From Dysidea avara (lineage: Eukaryota; Porifera; Demospongiae; Dictyoceratida; Dysideidae), in NCBI RefSeq assembly GCF_963678975.1, contig NC_089280.1, forward strand, positions 19,831,863-19,895,862: DNA of 64,000 bases, written 5' to 3'. Below are positions 11,230 through 24,460 of the stretch, piece after piece. Made by a program: the position numbers and the translations under genes. The notes under the pieces were generated by a model, which worked only from the letters and a program-made list of their open reading frames with translations, made no database searches and had not been told where the DNA came from. The stretch's first letter is position 1, and every line of letters begins with the position of its first letter.

Positions 11230-12340
11230 AACAGTGGCTCTGATTTTGAGACAGCCGTCTGATTATTAATTAAACTTAGATTTGATTCATTTTGTCTGCT
11301 GAAGCCATTTATCAAGTGTTGGTAATGTATCTTTGTCATATTGTATACATTATGGTGCATGTGTTGTCTTACCAGGAAACAAGCACTATATATATATATA
11401 TATATATATATAATACACTACATTCAACATTGATCACAATTAAACTATAGGAAAGAGTGTAATAAGTGACAAGACAAAAATAAAGCTTGCACTTGGCTAT
11501 CCCTATCCTTTGCGATTAGAAACGGCTTTTTATACTGCATGAAACATCCATTGTACTTTTGTTAGCCACTTTGGTATTCCCACAATTTGTAATCACTATA
11601 TAGGTATATCGAAGAACCCTCATAATTGCTTGCTCACCATTGTAATAATAAAGTGTGTTTCAAAACAACCACAATATTCAACTTGAGACATTTGCAGGAT
11701 AAGGTGCCCCACTACTGCTACTGGCACCACAAAATTATTGGATCAGACTGATGATCTTGTATTTTAGAAATTCAGAATGCCCGGCAAAATCAGTGTTAAT
11801 CAAGAGACGCAGTAGTGTGTCATGCATCCCAAGCAGCCAGCACTAGTCATCCCAAGTAGCCAGCACACAACACAATTCATTGGCAGCTAGAGGTCCCAAC
11901 ACTATGTAACTAATAGCTACACCATTTAAGTGTTTTCTAAAGCATTTCCAAATTTAGCTGTTTGTATCACATTGTGGATAATTTCTAATAGCTGAGTTTT
12001 CTAATACTACTTGATTAAGTAACTGAACCCACAAGTATCTGAACAACAGAAGTAATTGTTTTGTTAAAGTATTTCATTAACAGGAGTTTATTCTATTAGA
12101 GTAAGTGTATGTTATATTAGAGTAGTTGAACAAAGCTCTGTAAATAAAATGAATGAGAACTTATTTTAAACACTTTTGTGATCGAACTGGCATACAGGTG
12201 TTTGGAATAATGGCTGTAGCTGAGCACACACATAGATGGGATGATCCCAATAAAACAATCTTTCCTTTTTAGATCAACCATTCCTGTATAATTTAAAACC
12301 AAACCTAAATTATGAATCTGTAACTTATAAGATCAAGAGC
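11230..12340. other. Intergenic, no gene seen
   Basis: AT-rich, with a (TA)n microsatellite at about 11391-11412 and a remnant of the tattctattagagtaag-type motif near 12105. No gene could be supported. Confidence 0.4.
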
Positions 12341-12349
12341 AAGGTATGG

Positions 12350-15300
12350 TTGTTACTTTGTTGTCATACTATATCCCATTGTAGGGACCTGTGAGAATTT
12401 GTTTATAGGGAGTAAAATCTCTCTACCATTAGGTTATAGTTATAGCATCCAACAACATGGTTATCTTAGGACTATATATCTAAAGTTACTCACTACCAGC
12501 CATCAACCCAAGCATAATACACACCAATGCCTCACACCACATACAAAATCCTTTCAAGTTTGATCAGTCCATGTACTGTGGTGATACAACAGGTATATAC
12601 CAACTTGTTTCACCAGTATCATCAACTGTTATTGAATCATGTATTCATACCATATATGGCCATGCACATACATACTCAAAAAGACTTATGTCTATGTGCT
12701 AATTGTTAGTGTAGCTGTGATAAATTTATATGAAGACTCAATGGCTATAAATTAATCAAGAACAAGAAATTGTGGTGAGTAGCCATGAGTCCCTTATACC
12801 TGGGGAATACCAGAATCTGTATTACAAAACTGAAGTTGTGCAATTCATACATAGCTCGATCATATATGGTCATACTCATGTATGTGTGTCAAGACTTATT
12901 ATGTCTTATCATTAGGTAATTGTTGGTAAATACACTATTATTTGCTCTTGCCCACTCTTTTATATGCTATATTCTTCATATAGCACTCATGGCAGTGCTT
13001 TTACTAATACATATGATGTCAAAAATCAGGCAAGTTACATCTTGGTTACATCATAACTGGTAGTCATACAATGCACAAGTACTAGACTGAACATTAACAG
13101 TTTCTTCAAATAAATAGAAATACATAATATTATTTGTGTGAAATTGCTATACTGCATCTGGAAAGAATGGTTACCGTGACTACAAGAAATGATTTTTAGT
13201 TCTATAATGACTAATTCAAGCAGTAGATAACTCAGTCAACACATGGAAGCCTAAATGATTAGAGGTGCTTTATACAATTAGTCTGCATTTAGGTCATATT
13301 AATATAATGCATGGGAAGGAAGGATGTGTTCACTATAATCTTGACATATTGACACTCCAGTTATTAAGTGTATTTCCTGTTCAGCCAATGGAATCAAATT
13401 TGGCCATATGCCAATAGCCAATGCATTTCTGCAAAGCTTAATATTAGTAATACTTGAGAGCACTGCATGAATTAGTAAGCAAACCATTTTGGTGGATCCC
13501 ATACTAGCAAACTAATTGGGGGAAGAGTGTTCATATACTTGAAAAGTACGTAAAATCAAACATCCATACATTATATACAGAACATTGCTCAATTACTCTA
13601 ATAAAACATACACTTGTTGATAAAATACTCTAATTGAGCAGGCATTCAGATAGTCGAACATTTAGTTAATAGGAGTTTGGATTATCAACGTTCCACTGTA
13701 CACTGCTAGTGTCACAGCACAGGATTAGAACAAACTTCAGACTTTAATGGCTTTAGCTAGCAATAGTCCACTGCGTGGGTTGGTAAATTTGATGTGCCGC
13801 ATCTTGTTACATATGGAATCAAATCATCACATCAATCCCCTAGGTGCACCCAACAACATGGTTAACCAATCCACACCAATGATACATGCCACAAAAGCCT
13901 TTCAAGTTTGATCAGTCCATGTACTGTGGCGATACAACAGGTAAATACCCAACTTGTTTTGCCAGTATTATCAGCTGCTATTGAATCATTTATTCATAGA
14001 GTACTCAAATGTTCCTTACCATATATGGCCATATACTTACATGTTCATAAAGACTCAATTCTAAGTGCTAATTGTTAGTGTAGCTGTGACAAATTTAAGG
14101 GAAGACTCAATGGCTATAAATTAATCAAGAAACAAGAAATGTGGTGTGTAATCATGAGTCCCTTATACCTGGGAATGTTTATCAGAAAACTGAAGTTGTG
14201 TACTTCACACATAACTCATCACATTATAGCACCAAAATTATTTTTTTCAGTTACAGTAATCATTCTCTGCAGGTGTGGTATAACAATTTCACACAAACTA
14301 CTGTGTGTGTCCCCCAAGAAAGGTGCATTATTAAATTGCCAAATTTGTTTACACATTGTATGTTCAGGTTGGCATGACAACCAGTTATTATGTAGCTAAA
14401 GTATACGGCTTACCAGCTTTTTGACAAAAACAGATAGTCACACAAAACTAAGCCATTACAATGAAACAATGTAGTTAAGTAGAGACTTTAATGTATTACT
14501 CAGCTAGGGAAAGAATATTATTAAACAAAGCGATTTTTGGTCTGTGTGAATTGGACAACTAAACAACTTTAGGTTTGTCACAGTATACACATTCTGGTCT
14601 TCCCCAGTATGGGGGACACACCACAATTCCTTGTAATGTATCTTGATTAATATATAAACGCCAAATGTACCAACAATTAGCCAGACAGACAGAAGTCTTG
14701 AACACATGTATGGATATGGCCATAGTATAATGATATTAACAGCTGGTCAAATTGGTAAAAAAAAAAATTGAGTATGATCCAACATGAGTAAAACCTGAAT
14801 GGCTTTAGCCTTATGTGCAATTCACCACTCAGTGAGTTGGCAGCTTTTGTGGCTCATTGTTAAACATATCATGGACGACATGGAGAAACCATCCCACTAG
14901 GGACTTGTGAGAAAACTTGTTAGTATAACAAGAGTCAAATTCTAACTTCAAAACCCTGCTGATGCTGTTGGATCAGCCCACAACATGGTCATCTAATATT
15001 CTAGGACAAACAATGTATGTTCAGTTCTTCTATGAACTTCAGACTTTTCTTGGTAAATGATGACAATCTGACAACTCTCCATGCATGGATATAACTATAA
15101 CTTTGTTATCACAAGAAACTAGATTGACAGGAATAATAATCTAAACTGAAGCCTTGGTAGAGTATTTGTAGTTCATTTGTATTAGGCTATGGATTCATCC
15201 CAACCAGTTTACATAATATAATATGTGTACTTAACAGCTCAGTTTAATCCCTGCAGAGTAGTATAACTTTTTATCATTTGCAATAATTAACATCATAATT

Positions 15301-15640
15301 ACTATAATCATTAATTTTCATCAAAAACATTTGTGCACTGCATATTAATAATAGTAGATCTATCTAATCAGAGTATATAGTTTCATAATTATGTCAAGAC
15401 TCATTGTCTACATAGACCAATTAAAAAACAAGGAAATGTGGTGAATGCATGCATGGCCACAAAACCCCCTCACACCATAGCTTTTTGCACAAATATCTAA
15501 TATTATGCTTTCTAGGCTCTTACAGAAATGGCTAAATATCACAGTGTTTTATCAGTTGCCGACAAATCAGTTAATAATTTCATTTATTGGACAACTAGCT
15601 ATCCCTCTAGGGACTTGCAAGGAGGCTAACAGTAAGCCTG
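12350..15640. repeat. Diverged direct duplications, about 1.4 kb apart
   Basis: About 350 bp near 12440-12830 recurs at 13845-14180 with many differences. The shared sequence includes tttgatcagtccatgtactg and gactcaatggctataaatta. A weaker third set of matches lies at about 14890-15470, including an agggacttgtgaga block also seen near 12385 and 15610. This reads as an old tandem duplication of a unit of roughly 1.4 kb. No coding content is recognised; the short open frames inside have no domains. Confidence 0.55.
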
Positions 15641-16244
15641 ATTCAGAAGGTAATATGCATGTCCATGAACACTGGTGTAGAATAACTGGCAGTTATATTA
15701 AGTGTTTGACTGCTTTATTGGAGTGTTTTGAAGTGTGTACATGACTACCAAATTAAAATATTAATACCATTATTAGATGAGAAAGTGCGAGTACAAATTA
15801 AGAAAGAAAAAAATGAACATGTCCTTGGACAACATGCGACCACTAAAGGCTACGATTGTAGGGCTATACGTATAAAGCAGAACATCTCTTAAGGCCACTC
15901 CAACTGTTTCCCGTCCTGAACTCAGGCATATTTGCATGAGGGCAGGAGGTTCATTTTCATTATTCCATTATAAAATTGGCAGCTTTCCATTATTTTTCTG
16001 TCACACAACCATAAAAAAGCTGCATTAAAGCATGCTCAAGCTTGTTCTTTCCCTTTCAAGTTGCAAAAATAACACAAACATAAATTTGTGCTGACTTGAT
16101 AGTACTACTGACATGTGAGCTGACACTGTTAAGATAGCTGAGCCTGTAAAGTATGCAGGAATAACTAGAAAATAATGGAAGAATACGGAATAATAGAGTT
16201 GTTGCGGGCAGCCGGTGGATGGGAGACAGAGAATGTATTTGGAG

Positions 16245-16692
16245 TAGGGATGCGGCGATTATGCTGGCATAATTTCGGGCATAATAGGTATGTGTGGAAA
16301 TCAGGAATTATGCTAGCATTTTGAGGTGATTATAAAGCTTTAACAGTAGGAAAATCTGCAGATTGCACAATTCCGTTAAAAAAGATCGAGATACTCTAAT
16401 AGAGCAGTCAGAAACTCTAATAGAACAGTCATTGAATATTATTTACTCTAATAAAGCAGTCATATTGAAATGAAATTCTCTAATACAGTAACCAGCTAAA
16501 GAATTCAAGACTATTTGAAGCCTAAACATCAATGAAAATGGTCTGATACAGCAATAAACTGGCATTATTAGCCAATTATGGTGGCATAATTTTGGGAATA
16601 ATGGGCAATTCTCAAAAGCATAATAGGTGATTTTTTGAGCACTGCTCAAAAGCATAATGCTCAATTTTTGGAGCATAATAGCCTCATGCCTA
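16245..16692. mobile_element. hAT-type MITE carrying the recurrent 28-nt motif
   Basis: TIRs TAGGGATGCGGC at the left and GCCTCATGCCTA at the right, with a perfect 8-bp duplication atttggag (16237-16244 and 16693-16700). The interior holds repeated GCATAAT-type blocks and, at 16383-16410, the motif gatcgagatactctaataga plus its usual second half. It is non-coding. Confidence 0.8.
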
Positions 16693-16699
16693 ATTTGGA

Positions 16700-18450
16700 G
16701 TAGCAAAATAAATTGTGGCATCAAAACTTTTGTTTACAGATTGGGTAGCTAAGTGCAATTAATTTTTTTTGGCTTACCGATAATGTAATGTAAATAAGCT
16801 ACTTAGTGTATGTACACATACCCATAGGTGATTCTAATGGGGGGGCTGCTGAAAAATAACTCTTGGGGAAAAGTTGCAGTATAGATTGGCATTGTTAATT
16901 TTAGCATTTTCCATGTTTTAACATAAATTCTAAGCTGTTTTCACACCTTCAAATTGCAAAAATCCTATAGCTTTGACCCCCCCATGATGAGATTCTAGAT
17001 ATACAACAATAGTCATGCTGTTCCCTACTTGGCCCGGCCCTGTGGGTCAGGTCTAGAATTGCCACTGCACATACCTGCAAATTGTGTTGTACCTGCATGG
17101 GTTTTGTCTGTTTCTGTATTATGAGTGATCTTATATTAATTGTACTATTTTCTCAAATTACTAGATCACACTTTTGTAATTACACGTTACTGGCACTCTT
17201 GTACTTTCTATATGCATTCATCTCCAACTATTACGGCACTGTCTTAACCAGCCATCTACCAATAGGAATTGTAAGAGTAAGCTATCACCACATAACATGA
17301 TGTCAGTGTTGATCTTGATCTCAAGTGAGCCTCTAGTAGAGATATCCCATGATCATAAAGGAAGCATGATTACCATCCCAATCATTATCAATGCAACTGT
17401 CATAGTAGTTAGTGTGTATGTACTTCAAACTTTGTGGTTCATAGGAAATCAAAGTGTCAATGCTTTCTCACATGAAGTTGATTACTAGTAGATGAATGGA
17501 TGGAAAGGTGCAGGAGCCAGGTAATTGTCAGCACCCCAAAAGACATGCACATGATACATTTGTTATTGTGGTGTAAAATGGTGGTTATGCAACACAGTGT
17601 GTCTAGCCTTTTGACTGCAGACTGTGACAAATCAAACATTGGGAGTTTGGCAAATTGTTTTAAATTCCTTCAATAGGATCTTACAATACTGTAAAAACAC
17701 TGGCCAGTGTAAAGTTGTATTTACAATGCTCAGGTAAATAGTTCATGATAAAACTATAACTAAAAGAATTTAAACACAGAACAGTTGACAGTTTAAACAT
17801 AGTCAAACTTGGCTCTGTTTTCTTCTATTTTTTTTGATATTGTCACTCAACTTTCAGGCATTTCAGTTGGTCTTTTTCTCCTATTAACTTGCTACTGTAG
17901 TGACACTGACACAATATACTCAAAGGGCAACACTTGATGCTAGCACCCAGTTTGCCACTTGTTAGCTTACTTTTTGGACAAGACAAATGTCATTGGTATT
18001 TATCTGGCATAGCAGCCACTTGATACACCATGTCATGGTGTTGAGCTAACACCATTAACTTGAAGGTGAACCTCAAGCAGCCAGTTTGCCACTTTCTTTA
18101 ACTGTTCCTTCACTTACTTTGCTAGGGGAAATTTTCTAAAGTACTTAGAACCAGCCGATATCAGTTTCTATCATACAAACAGTAGTACTGCATATTAGGG
18201 ATCATGTAGGTATGGGTTTTTCTGGCAAATGCTCCTCTCAGATGATTTGGTCTTGGTTACCCATAATAAATTACCTTATCCTGCAGCCTCAGTAAGTAAG
18301 TTTAATATTTTTATTACGTACTCTTGATATAACTAACAAAATAAAGTCAACTCTCAACCTTACTACAAGTGGACCAGTATATTACATGTAATAATGTATG
18401 TATCATACTTATAATACACACACATTGTTATTGATGATGTGGTTTATATT
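16700..18450. other. Intergenic downstream of KDM8, no gene seen
   Basis: Only short hydrophobic open frames with no domain content are present (for example 17082-17300 and 17297-17488). I regard these as chance. Confidence 0.4.
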
Positions 18451-18460
18451 TCATGGTAGA

Positions 18461-21400
18461 CTATGACCACCACATACTGACAGAGAAACTGGTTTCAAGA
18501 GAGCGTATATAGTGCCAACACTTTGGTGGGATGTACAACATTTGTCCTGGTTGTAGGATACATTCCAAGCTAACTGCTTTGGTAAACTGAGGGAACTCTT
18601 GCAAATCAGGATTTTCCACATCCACCTATAAGACAACCATGAATGGATCTTAACTTATAGGATGATAATCTAGGCACATACGATATTATGAAATATTCAA
18701 TAGACATCATACCTGACTAGTATTGGACATGATGCCATCACGAGGATACAAATAACTGGACTGGTCAGCTGAGTATAGTCTAATGTACTTTGACCCTACC
18801 ACCTACAACAGATAACAACAGATGATACTCATCAGTACAATAGGCCAAGTGACTCACTAGTTTACATTACACAATGCACACTTGATGTCAATACAGATTA
18901 CATTGCCAAACGAAGCAGTCGATACGAAAAACATTATAGTCAGGTGTATGACATGCTCATACAGAGAGGGTAGACAGAAAGTTAATGAAACGTAATTACA
19001 GTAGTAAATCACAACAGATAGTTCACAGAAACACTTCAACAATTTAACACATACTTGCTAGTCACCAGCTGACTGATAAACTGTTACACATAACCAAAAT
19101 TTGTAATAGAAAACTTTTTGTGTTGGTATTATGGCTTCAAAGGCAGTGTATGATGTACATATCACAAGGACATATTATATCATTGTACAATCTACAATTG
19201 TGTGTGACTACAATCTACAATTGTGTGTAACTGGTTGTACTTGTGAGAGAAGGTTGTGTTCAGGATCATAATGTAGTGGAGAGATAGTTCCTACTGGTCC
19301 AAACCAAGCATTAATCTTCACATCAGGATTATCACTACCATCTTCATCAGTTAGTGTAGTAAGACAACAATAGTCTGGAACTACTATGTCTTCTCTTAGT
19401 TGAGGTATCTTGAGGGGCAAATGGAAACACAAAATATAATATTACTGAACTGTAGTATCTGGTTGTTAAGTACATGTAGATATTAAGCGCATATTACCTG
19501 TTAAGCATATACTTAATCATGATCGATAAGCGCATGTGGACGAACACGAAGCTCCAACATGACACGGAGCTATACAAGAGAAGAAATGCTAGACATTTGC
19601 TAATAGGTATAGCACAAAATTTCACGAAGTACAAAGCCAAAATATCTGCCTTTACTATACTTAACAATCAAAGTAGTCTTCTGTAGTATGCTCCACATGA
19701 AGGGTTCAGTGGACCCAAAATATTGGTACATATAATAACTGCAATTCATACCACCCCAAGAGAGTGAATCCATAATGAGGTTTTCTATTAGGCGTATGTG
19801 CTTAACAACTATACATGTTAATCACAATATTTTTTTGCGAACTTTTGTTAGATATGTGCACCTAACAACCAGACTCTACGGTATGAGCATAAGAGTGCAT
19901 ACACTAAGAAGAATAGTATGTAACAAAAACTAGCACAATGATGATTTTAAAATTGAAAAAGAATAACATGATTATTTCAAAACGGCAACAAGGTGATCTA
20001 TTTACCTGATCAAATAATGTGTGTTGTGCCAGATATCCTACTGGATCTCCAGGTGTCTGTAAAACAAAGAAACTGCAGTAAGGATCATTGAAATGAAAAT
20101 ACCTGTACAGCATACAGTAACTAAACGTGTAAAGAGATATAATTCACCACAGCCTTAAAAGGAAGAAAATACTACTACGGATACACTACTTACAGGATTG
20201 TCTATATACTTGTCAATGAAGCTAGCAATAGTCATCAGTTGTTGAGACCAGTTATCATCAGTGTAACGTGAACCCAACTCCACTGGGACTGTTCTTGGAC
20301 CAGCTATCTTCCTCAGGTACTCTATACTGATGAGGGAGAATATTATTATATCAAGTGGATAACATTATTTTTATAACTGTTAACAGTTTGTAATCATATA
20401 GAGCCTGTAAAAACACATTATGCAAAGTTCATCTTTGATCAAATCAACACCTCTATTACAGTAGTACAAAATGTAGGGATCATAGAAATAATAATAATAA
20501 TAATATATATATATATATATATAAAACAATGAAAAAAAAGAGAGGTCACCTGTATCTGCAGCTATACTAGTGGACATTTAATTCCTATAAATAGATTGAA
20601 ACAGGGATAAAATATCCAATAGCATAACTGCAGATACAGATGACCTCCCTTGCTTCACTGCTTGATCCCTATATATACTCAAATATAAAATTGTAATTTT
20701 ACATTGCACTTATTGTCTTACTTGTCTTGTAATAACATAATTCATTAGCTACTGGTGAACCATCACATACCATATCAAAAGGAAAGAATGTTAGGCCAAG
20801 AGTTCATAATGTAAAAAGAGAGGAAAGTGTCATACTCCAGTATAGCCTGTATAAACTATATTTTGAAGATATGATGCAATATCTATAGTCACTTTCAATG
20901 TGTTAGTTGGTCAGGTCTCTACGTATATGTTAAAGCATATGTTAAAGCATAGCCGCGAGTGCTATATGAAAAATAAAGCACAAGGCGCGCGGCTGAGTTT
21001 TATTTTCATATAGCACGAGCAAGGCCAAGCAAGGCTATGCTTTAAATGATTTATGGAACTTTCTAGTCGTGTAGCTTCACCATACACTAGGACCCGTAAT
21101 TAACAAGCGTTGCACGAACTATTAGCAGCCTGAATGCACACAAACTAGTTTAACAAAGTAACATACGTGCAGTTCACCATAGTTTGGGATGGAAGACATT
21201 CAATGCGTATTTTGGCAGGTTTTGCTCGCAACCCACAATCGATTCTATTGTGAGTCACATGGCGAAATATTTTCGTGATATCTCCAGGACTTGTCCGTTT
21301 ACATTAACAAATGTAACAGCAACATTACCTTCTCCCACCCATCATCGAAGCATTTAGGTATGTCTATAGAAGCAATCCAGTGGTAGAACTTGTATTGGCT

Positions 21401-23022
21401 GGGGTGATTGATCACTCAGTACGGCGAGGCTATCAGCCTTCACCGGTGTGGGTGATTAGTCGTACTGGCGTGAGCCCCACAGGCTATTAGCCTGCACTAA
21501 GGTACGTGGGCAACTGTGCTTTACTGCTCACAAAGAGTGCTTTATTGCACCGCAAAGAGTGCTTTATTGAACAAATAAAGCACGCTTTGCGGTGCAATAA
21601 AGCACTCTTTGCGGTGCAATAAAGCACTCTTTGTGGTGCAATAAAGCACTCTTTGCGGTGCAATAAAGCACTCTTTGTGGTCATGAAGCACTGTTGGCTG
21701 GCTGAGAGTGTACTTTGTGAAATTTAAAGTACACCTTTTCCTTTGATCTCATCCACACAAAGTTCTACAATCTACATTAAGTTTCGATGACCCTTGTAGT
21801 TATGGCTTCAATAAGCAGTCCACTGATGACAATGTCAACACTCCTTAACACTGTATGTGTTGACATGATATCCTAAAGAAATAAGTTTTACTGTATTACT
21901 TCAAAATACCCATTTGTACAGGCTATACTGAAGTAGGACACTCTCCTCTCTTTTTATATTATCAACTCTTGGTTAACATATTATTATACAAATTAATTGC
22001 ACAACTGAATGCGTGCCCCAACTATCAAACATCGAAATGCTAAAAGGTACATCTCAGGTTGAAGCAGTCAGTGAAGTCAGTCAGTTTGTCAGATAGTAGA
22101 AAATTTACGTTAAAAAGTTTGGCAGGAAATTCTACAGGAAGTAACCGGGAATGCTCTAAATTGGTATGTCTCTGGTGAAAATTTCATACACATGCTCCAG
22201 AAAGTTACCGTAGCTAGTTACAATGGCTTGAAATCTTTAACACTGTTTACCTCACAACACCACTACTGATGTACAATTTTAAAAATCCACATTTTCAAAA
22301 ATCTAGTCACAATTATAGTCAGTTACCTCCATTTGGTAGATGCAGGCCAGTGGTCCATACAGTCCAATAGTATCACAGGATGATGTTTTGTCATGTAGTT
22401 TAGTAGAAAATCATTAAGTGATGGTGACCTGACCTTCTCAATTATATTATTAACTGATACAACATCTCTGCTGTCATGTGAGCCTAGTCTAGGTCTTTTA
22501 GCCTGACCACTATCATCTTCTCTGCTCCGGTCTATCTCAAGTGTTTGTAGACTCTGTTCTTTGACAGCTGAAGATGTACTAGTATTCTTATTATTGGAGG
22601 ATATTTCACTACTAACTACAGTTGCTAGTTCTTGCCGGTATACAATTGTCAAGTATGGGACAACCCATGAGGATTGCCTTATCCAATTCCAACATGGCCT
22701 GGGTTAAATTTCCATCACTAACGTGACACAGTGATATTAGTAATGAGGAATGTGAATACAGACACCTCCATATCACTGGTACATCCTTCCAGTCACCAGT
22801 GTGCAACTGTTCCCATACAATATCTTGTATGATTGATAATTGTGGCATTGCTGTGGTGAACTGTTTCACTAGACATGATGACCAGACAGTCTGTAGTTTG
22901 GTCATTATAGTGTCGGCATATGCATGAGTGAAGTTATTGTCAATATCTGACAAAGTTTGTTGGATGACACCAGACTTGTTTCATTGCTCCAAAATTTTAT
23001 CAACATGTTCCCTGGTGGCCAT
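18461..23022 (-). CDS. KDM8: KDM8/JMJD5 JmjC-domain oxygenase
   Basis: Six minus-strand exons: 22327-23022, 20194-20326, 20006-20056, 19241-19408, 18713-18802 and 18461-18625. All junctions are GT-AG and the phases agree. The N-terminal half ([29 protein letters not shown]) matches the helical domain of JMJD5. It is followed by [20 protein letters not shown] and [12 protein letters not shown]. The Fe(II)/2-oxoglutarate core is intact: HxD in [18 protein letters not shown] and the distal His in [13 protein letters not shown]; the protein ends SVSMWWS. Family members are nuclear 2-oxoglutarate oxygenases, described as arginyl hydroxylases and as H3K36me2 demethylases. Oddities: codon 14 after the first ATG is TGA in the same frame as the downstream exon, and one extra base near 22650 separates GCPILD from the next frame ([13 protein letters not shown]). 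These may be sequence errors, or an upstream exon may supply the start. Identity is very secure; functional state is not. Confidence 0.92.
20490..20522. repeat. (ATA)n(TA)n microsatellite in KDM8 intron 1
   Basis: A run of ATA then TA dinucleotides inside the 2-kb first intron of KDM8. It creates a spurious poly-Tyr open frame on the minus strand. Confidence 0.8.
20935..21765. mobile_element. Hairpin-headed repeat element in KDM8 intron 1
   Basis: It begins with a strong hairpin (about 20935-21050) whose stem carries ttaaagca, gccgcgagtgctatatg and their complements. A short tandem array of gcggtgcaataaagcac follows at 21535-21680, and it ends near a gtactttg / caaagt block. A related element at 31650-32618 has the same kind of hairpin head (gccgcgagtgcaatatg) and the same tail (acttttcactttgatc). 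It is non-coding. Superfamily unknown; the exact ends are uncertain. Confidence 0.55.
21535..21685. repeat. 22-bp tandem repeat with one inverted unit
   Basis: About five units of gcggtgcaataaagcactct are followed by degenerate ones. The leftmost units are in opposite orientation, so the array starts with a hairpin. It produces a repetitive open frame on the minus strand that is not a gene. Confidence 0.75.
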
Positions 23023-23345
23023 AAAGAAAAGGTAATCCCTACAAGGGCATATATAGACAATATATCACCCAATACATAACATATCCCATCAGGGGCTAAA
23101 TTAGTACGTCACTTATACCATCACTTAGTTTCAAGTACATGTATTTCATAATGACTACAGCTTTATTACAAAGGATTAATGGACATGTTGTAATATCAGA
23201 AACACACAGCAGTGTTGTATGTGGACCAAGAAGATGGCATGCCACTCCACTGTGTTACTAACAAGAACAATAACTTGATTTTTATGCATACATAGCTCCA
23301 CGTCACCACTGAAAATTACTCCCTTGAAACTACAAACATTAGATG
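23023..23345. other. KDM8 upstream region
   Basis: A 300-bp stretch between the KDM8 ATG and the first LINE fragment. No clear TATA box or other site could be assigned. An undetected 5' exon of KDM8 could lie here. Confidence 0.35.
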
Positions 23346-23403
23346 ACTCAACTATCATTTAATGATGAAGACAGTTACAATTATGCAATAGCAGTATATA
23401 AGT

Positions 23404-23640
23404 TTAGGAAGCTGCACCTGTAGCCTCAGGATAAGGAATCACGTGATAGGGAACGAGTGGGATTGTGTTCCCGTGTAAGTGTTGGCAGCTGTCCTCCTCC
23501 AAGAGTGAAGGGCGCCGACTCAATGAAGTGTCAATGAGCTTCAGGCCGAGGGTGGCTGGTTTAAAGGTCAAGCCAGCCCACCCAACATATTTGTGAGCCA
23601 TATGCAATAAAGCCTGCAACTGTTGTGATGTGCTCAAAGC
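23404..23640 (-). pseudogene. LINE reverse-transcriptase fragment
   Basis: It encodes TSQQLQALLHMAHKYVGWAG followed by LTFKP, matching the region just after the catalytic YADD box of the complete LINE copy at 58.9-62.1 kb. The sequence then departs from that copy. The same minus-strand fragment recurs at about 25967-26230, joined in the same way to its left neighbour, so the rearrangement predates a local duplication. Confidence 0.75.
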
Positions 23641-24460
23641 TTTTGAAGGATGCTCCTAGCATACTTTTCTTCTTCAATCCTGTTTGCACGACACTTAAAA
23701 ATAGGGAACAGGAAAATTCACATTGCATGGCTGGACCTGAAAAATGCATTTGGGTTAGTGCCAACTAGCATCTCCTGCGATCAACAGAAGCATAAATGGA
23801 ACAACATTATACCAACTTGACTGTGCAGGTAAAGAATAGGGAAACATCATATGAATGACATATATTGTGAGAAAGCAAGGATGTTCGCTCAGCACAACTC
23901 CGTTTGACCTAGCACTAAAGCAGTTGATAGACAGTGTCAACAAGGATGGCTATAGCTTCACCCAAGATGAAGTATCACCCAAGATGAAGTAGCTGTGCTG
24001 GAATATGCAGACGGCCTCTGTATTATAGCAGAAACCCCCAAACACCTACAAGAGATGCTTGACTGGGCACAATACTTTGCAGTCTGTCCCACGACACTTT
24101 ATGGAATGAATACCCCCCACAAGTTTGTGAAGCCAAAGATAGGTTATGTCTTAAGGATCATGCTGCCAACAAAAGGGTGGGCCCAGAATATTGACAACTG
24201 GCATGGCTAAGAAGGCATTTCAGTTTCCTAGAAGGACTAACACACCTTACTTTTACACAATTGAAGAGCAGGAGGCCTGGGGTTGCCAAACACTGAAGAT
24301 GAGCTCGATGTTGCCTGGGCTCCACAAGTTTTCAAATATCATGTTAGTAAGGACTCAACAGTTGTGGCTATGGTTACACACAGAATAAGTGACACCAGAG
24401 GCCAGAACCAACACAAGAAGTTCTTGGTACGCACTGCTAAGAAAACATTGTTAGATTAAA
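23640..24460 (+). pseudogene. Decayed REL-type LINE fragment
   Basis: Pieces of reverse transcriptase in several frames: a WLDLKNAFG palm motif near 23730, LRF-like FDLALKQLIDSVN near 23910, then EYADGLCIIAETPKHLQEML at about 24001, where the usual YADD is YADG. Further on, the thumb region reads AWAPQVFKYHVSKDSTV (about 24318-24368), matching AWASQAFKYLTNKD of the copy at 49.9 kb. There are multiple frameshifts, and the usual catalytic Asp pair is lost. An old, dead copy. Confidence 0.75.

Noticed and set aside
17082-17488. Hydrophobic open frames as small membrane proteins
   Set aside because: No start context, no family, and the composition is as expected from AT-rich DNA.
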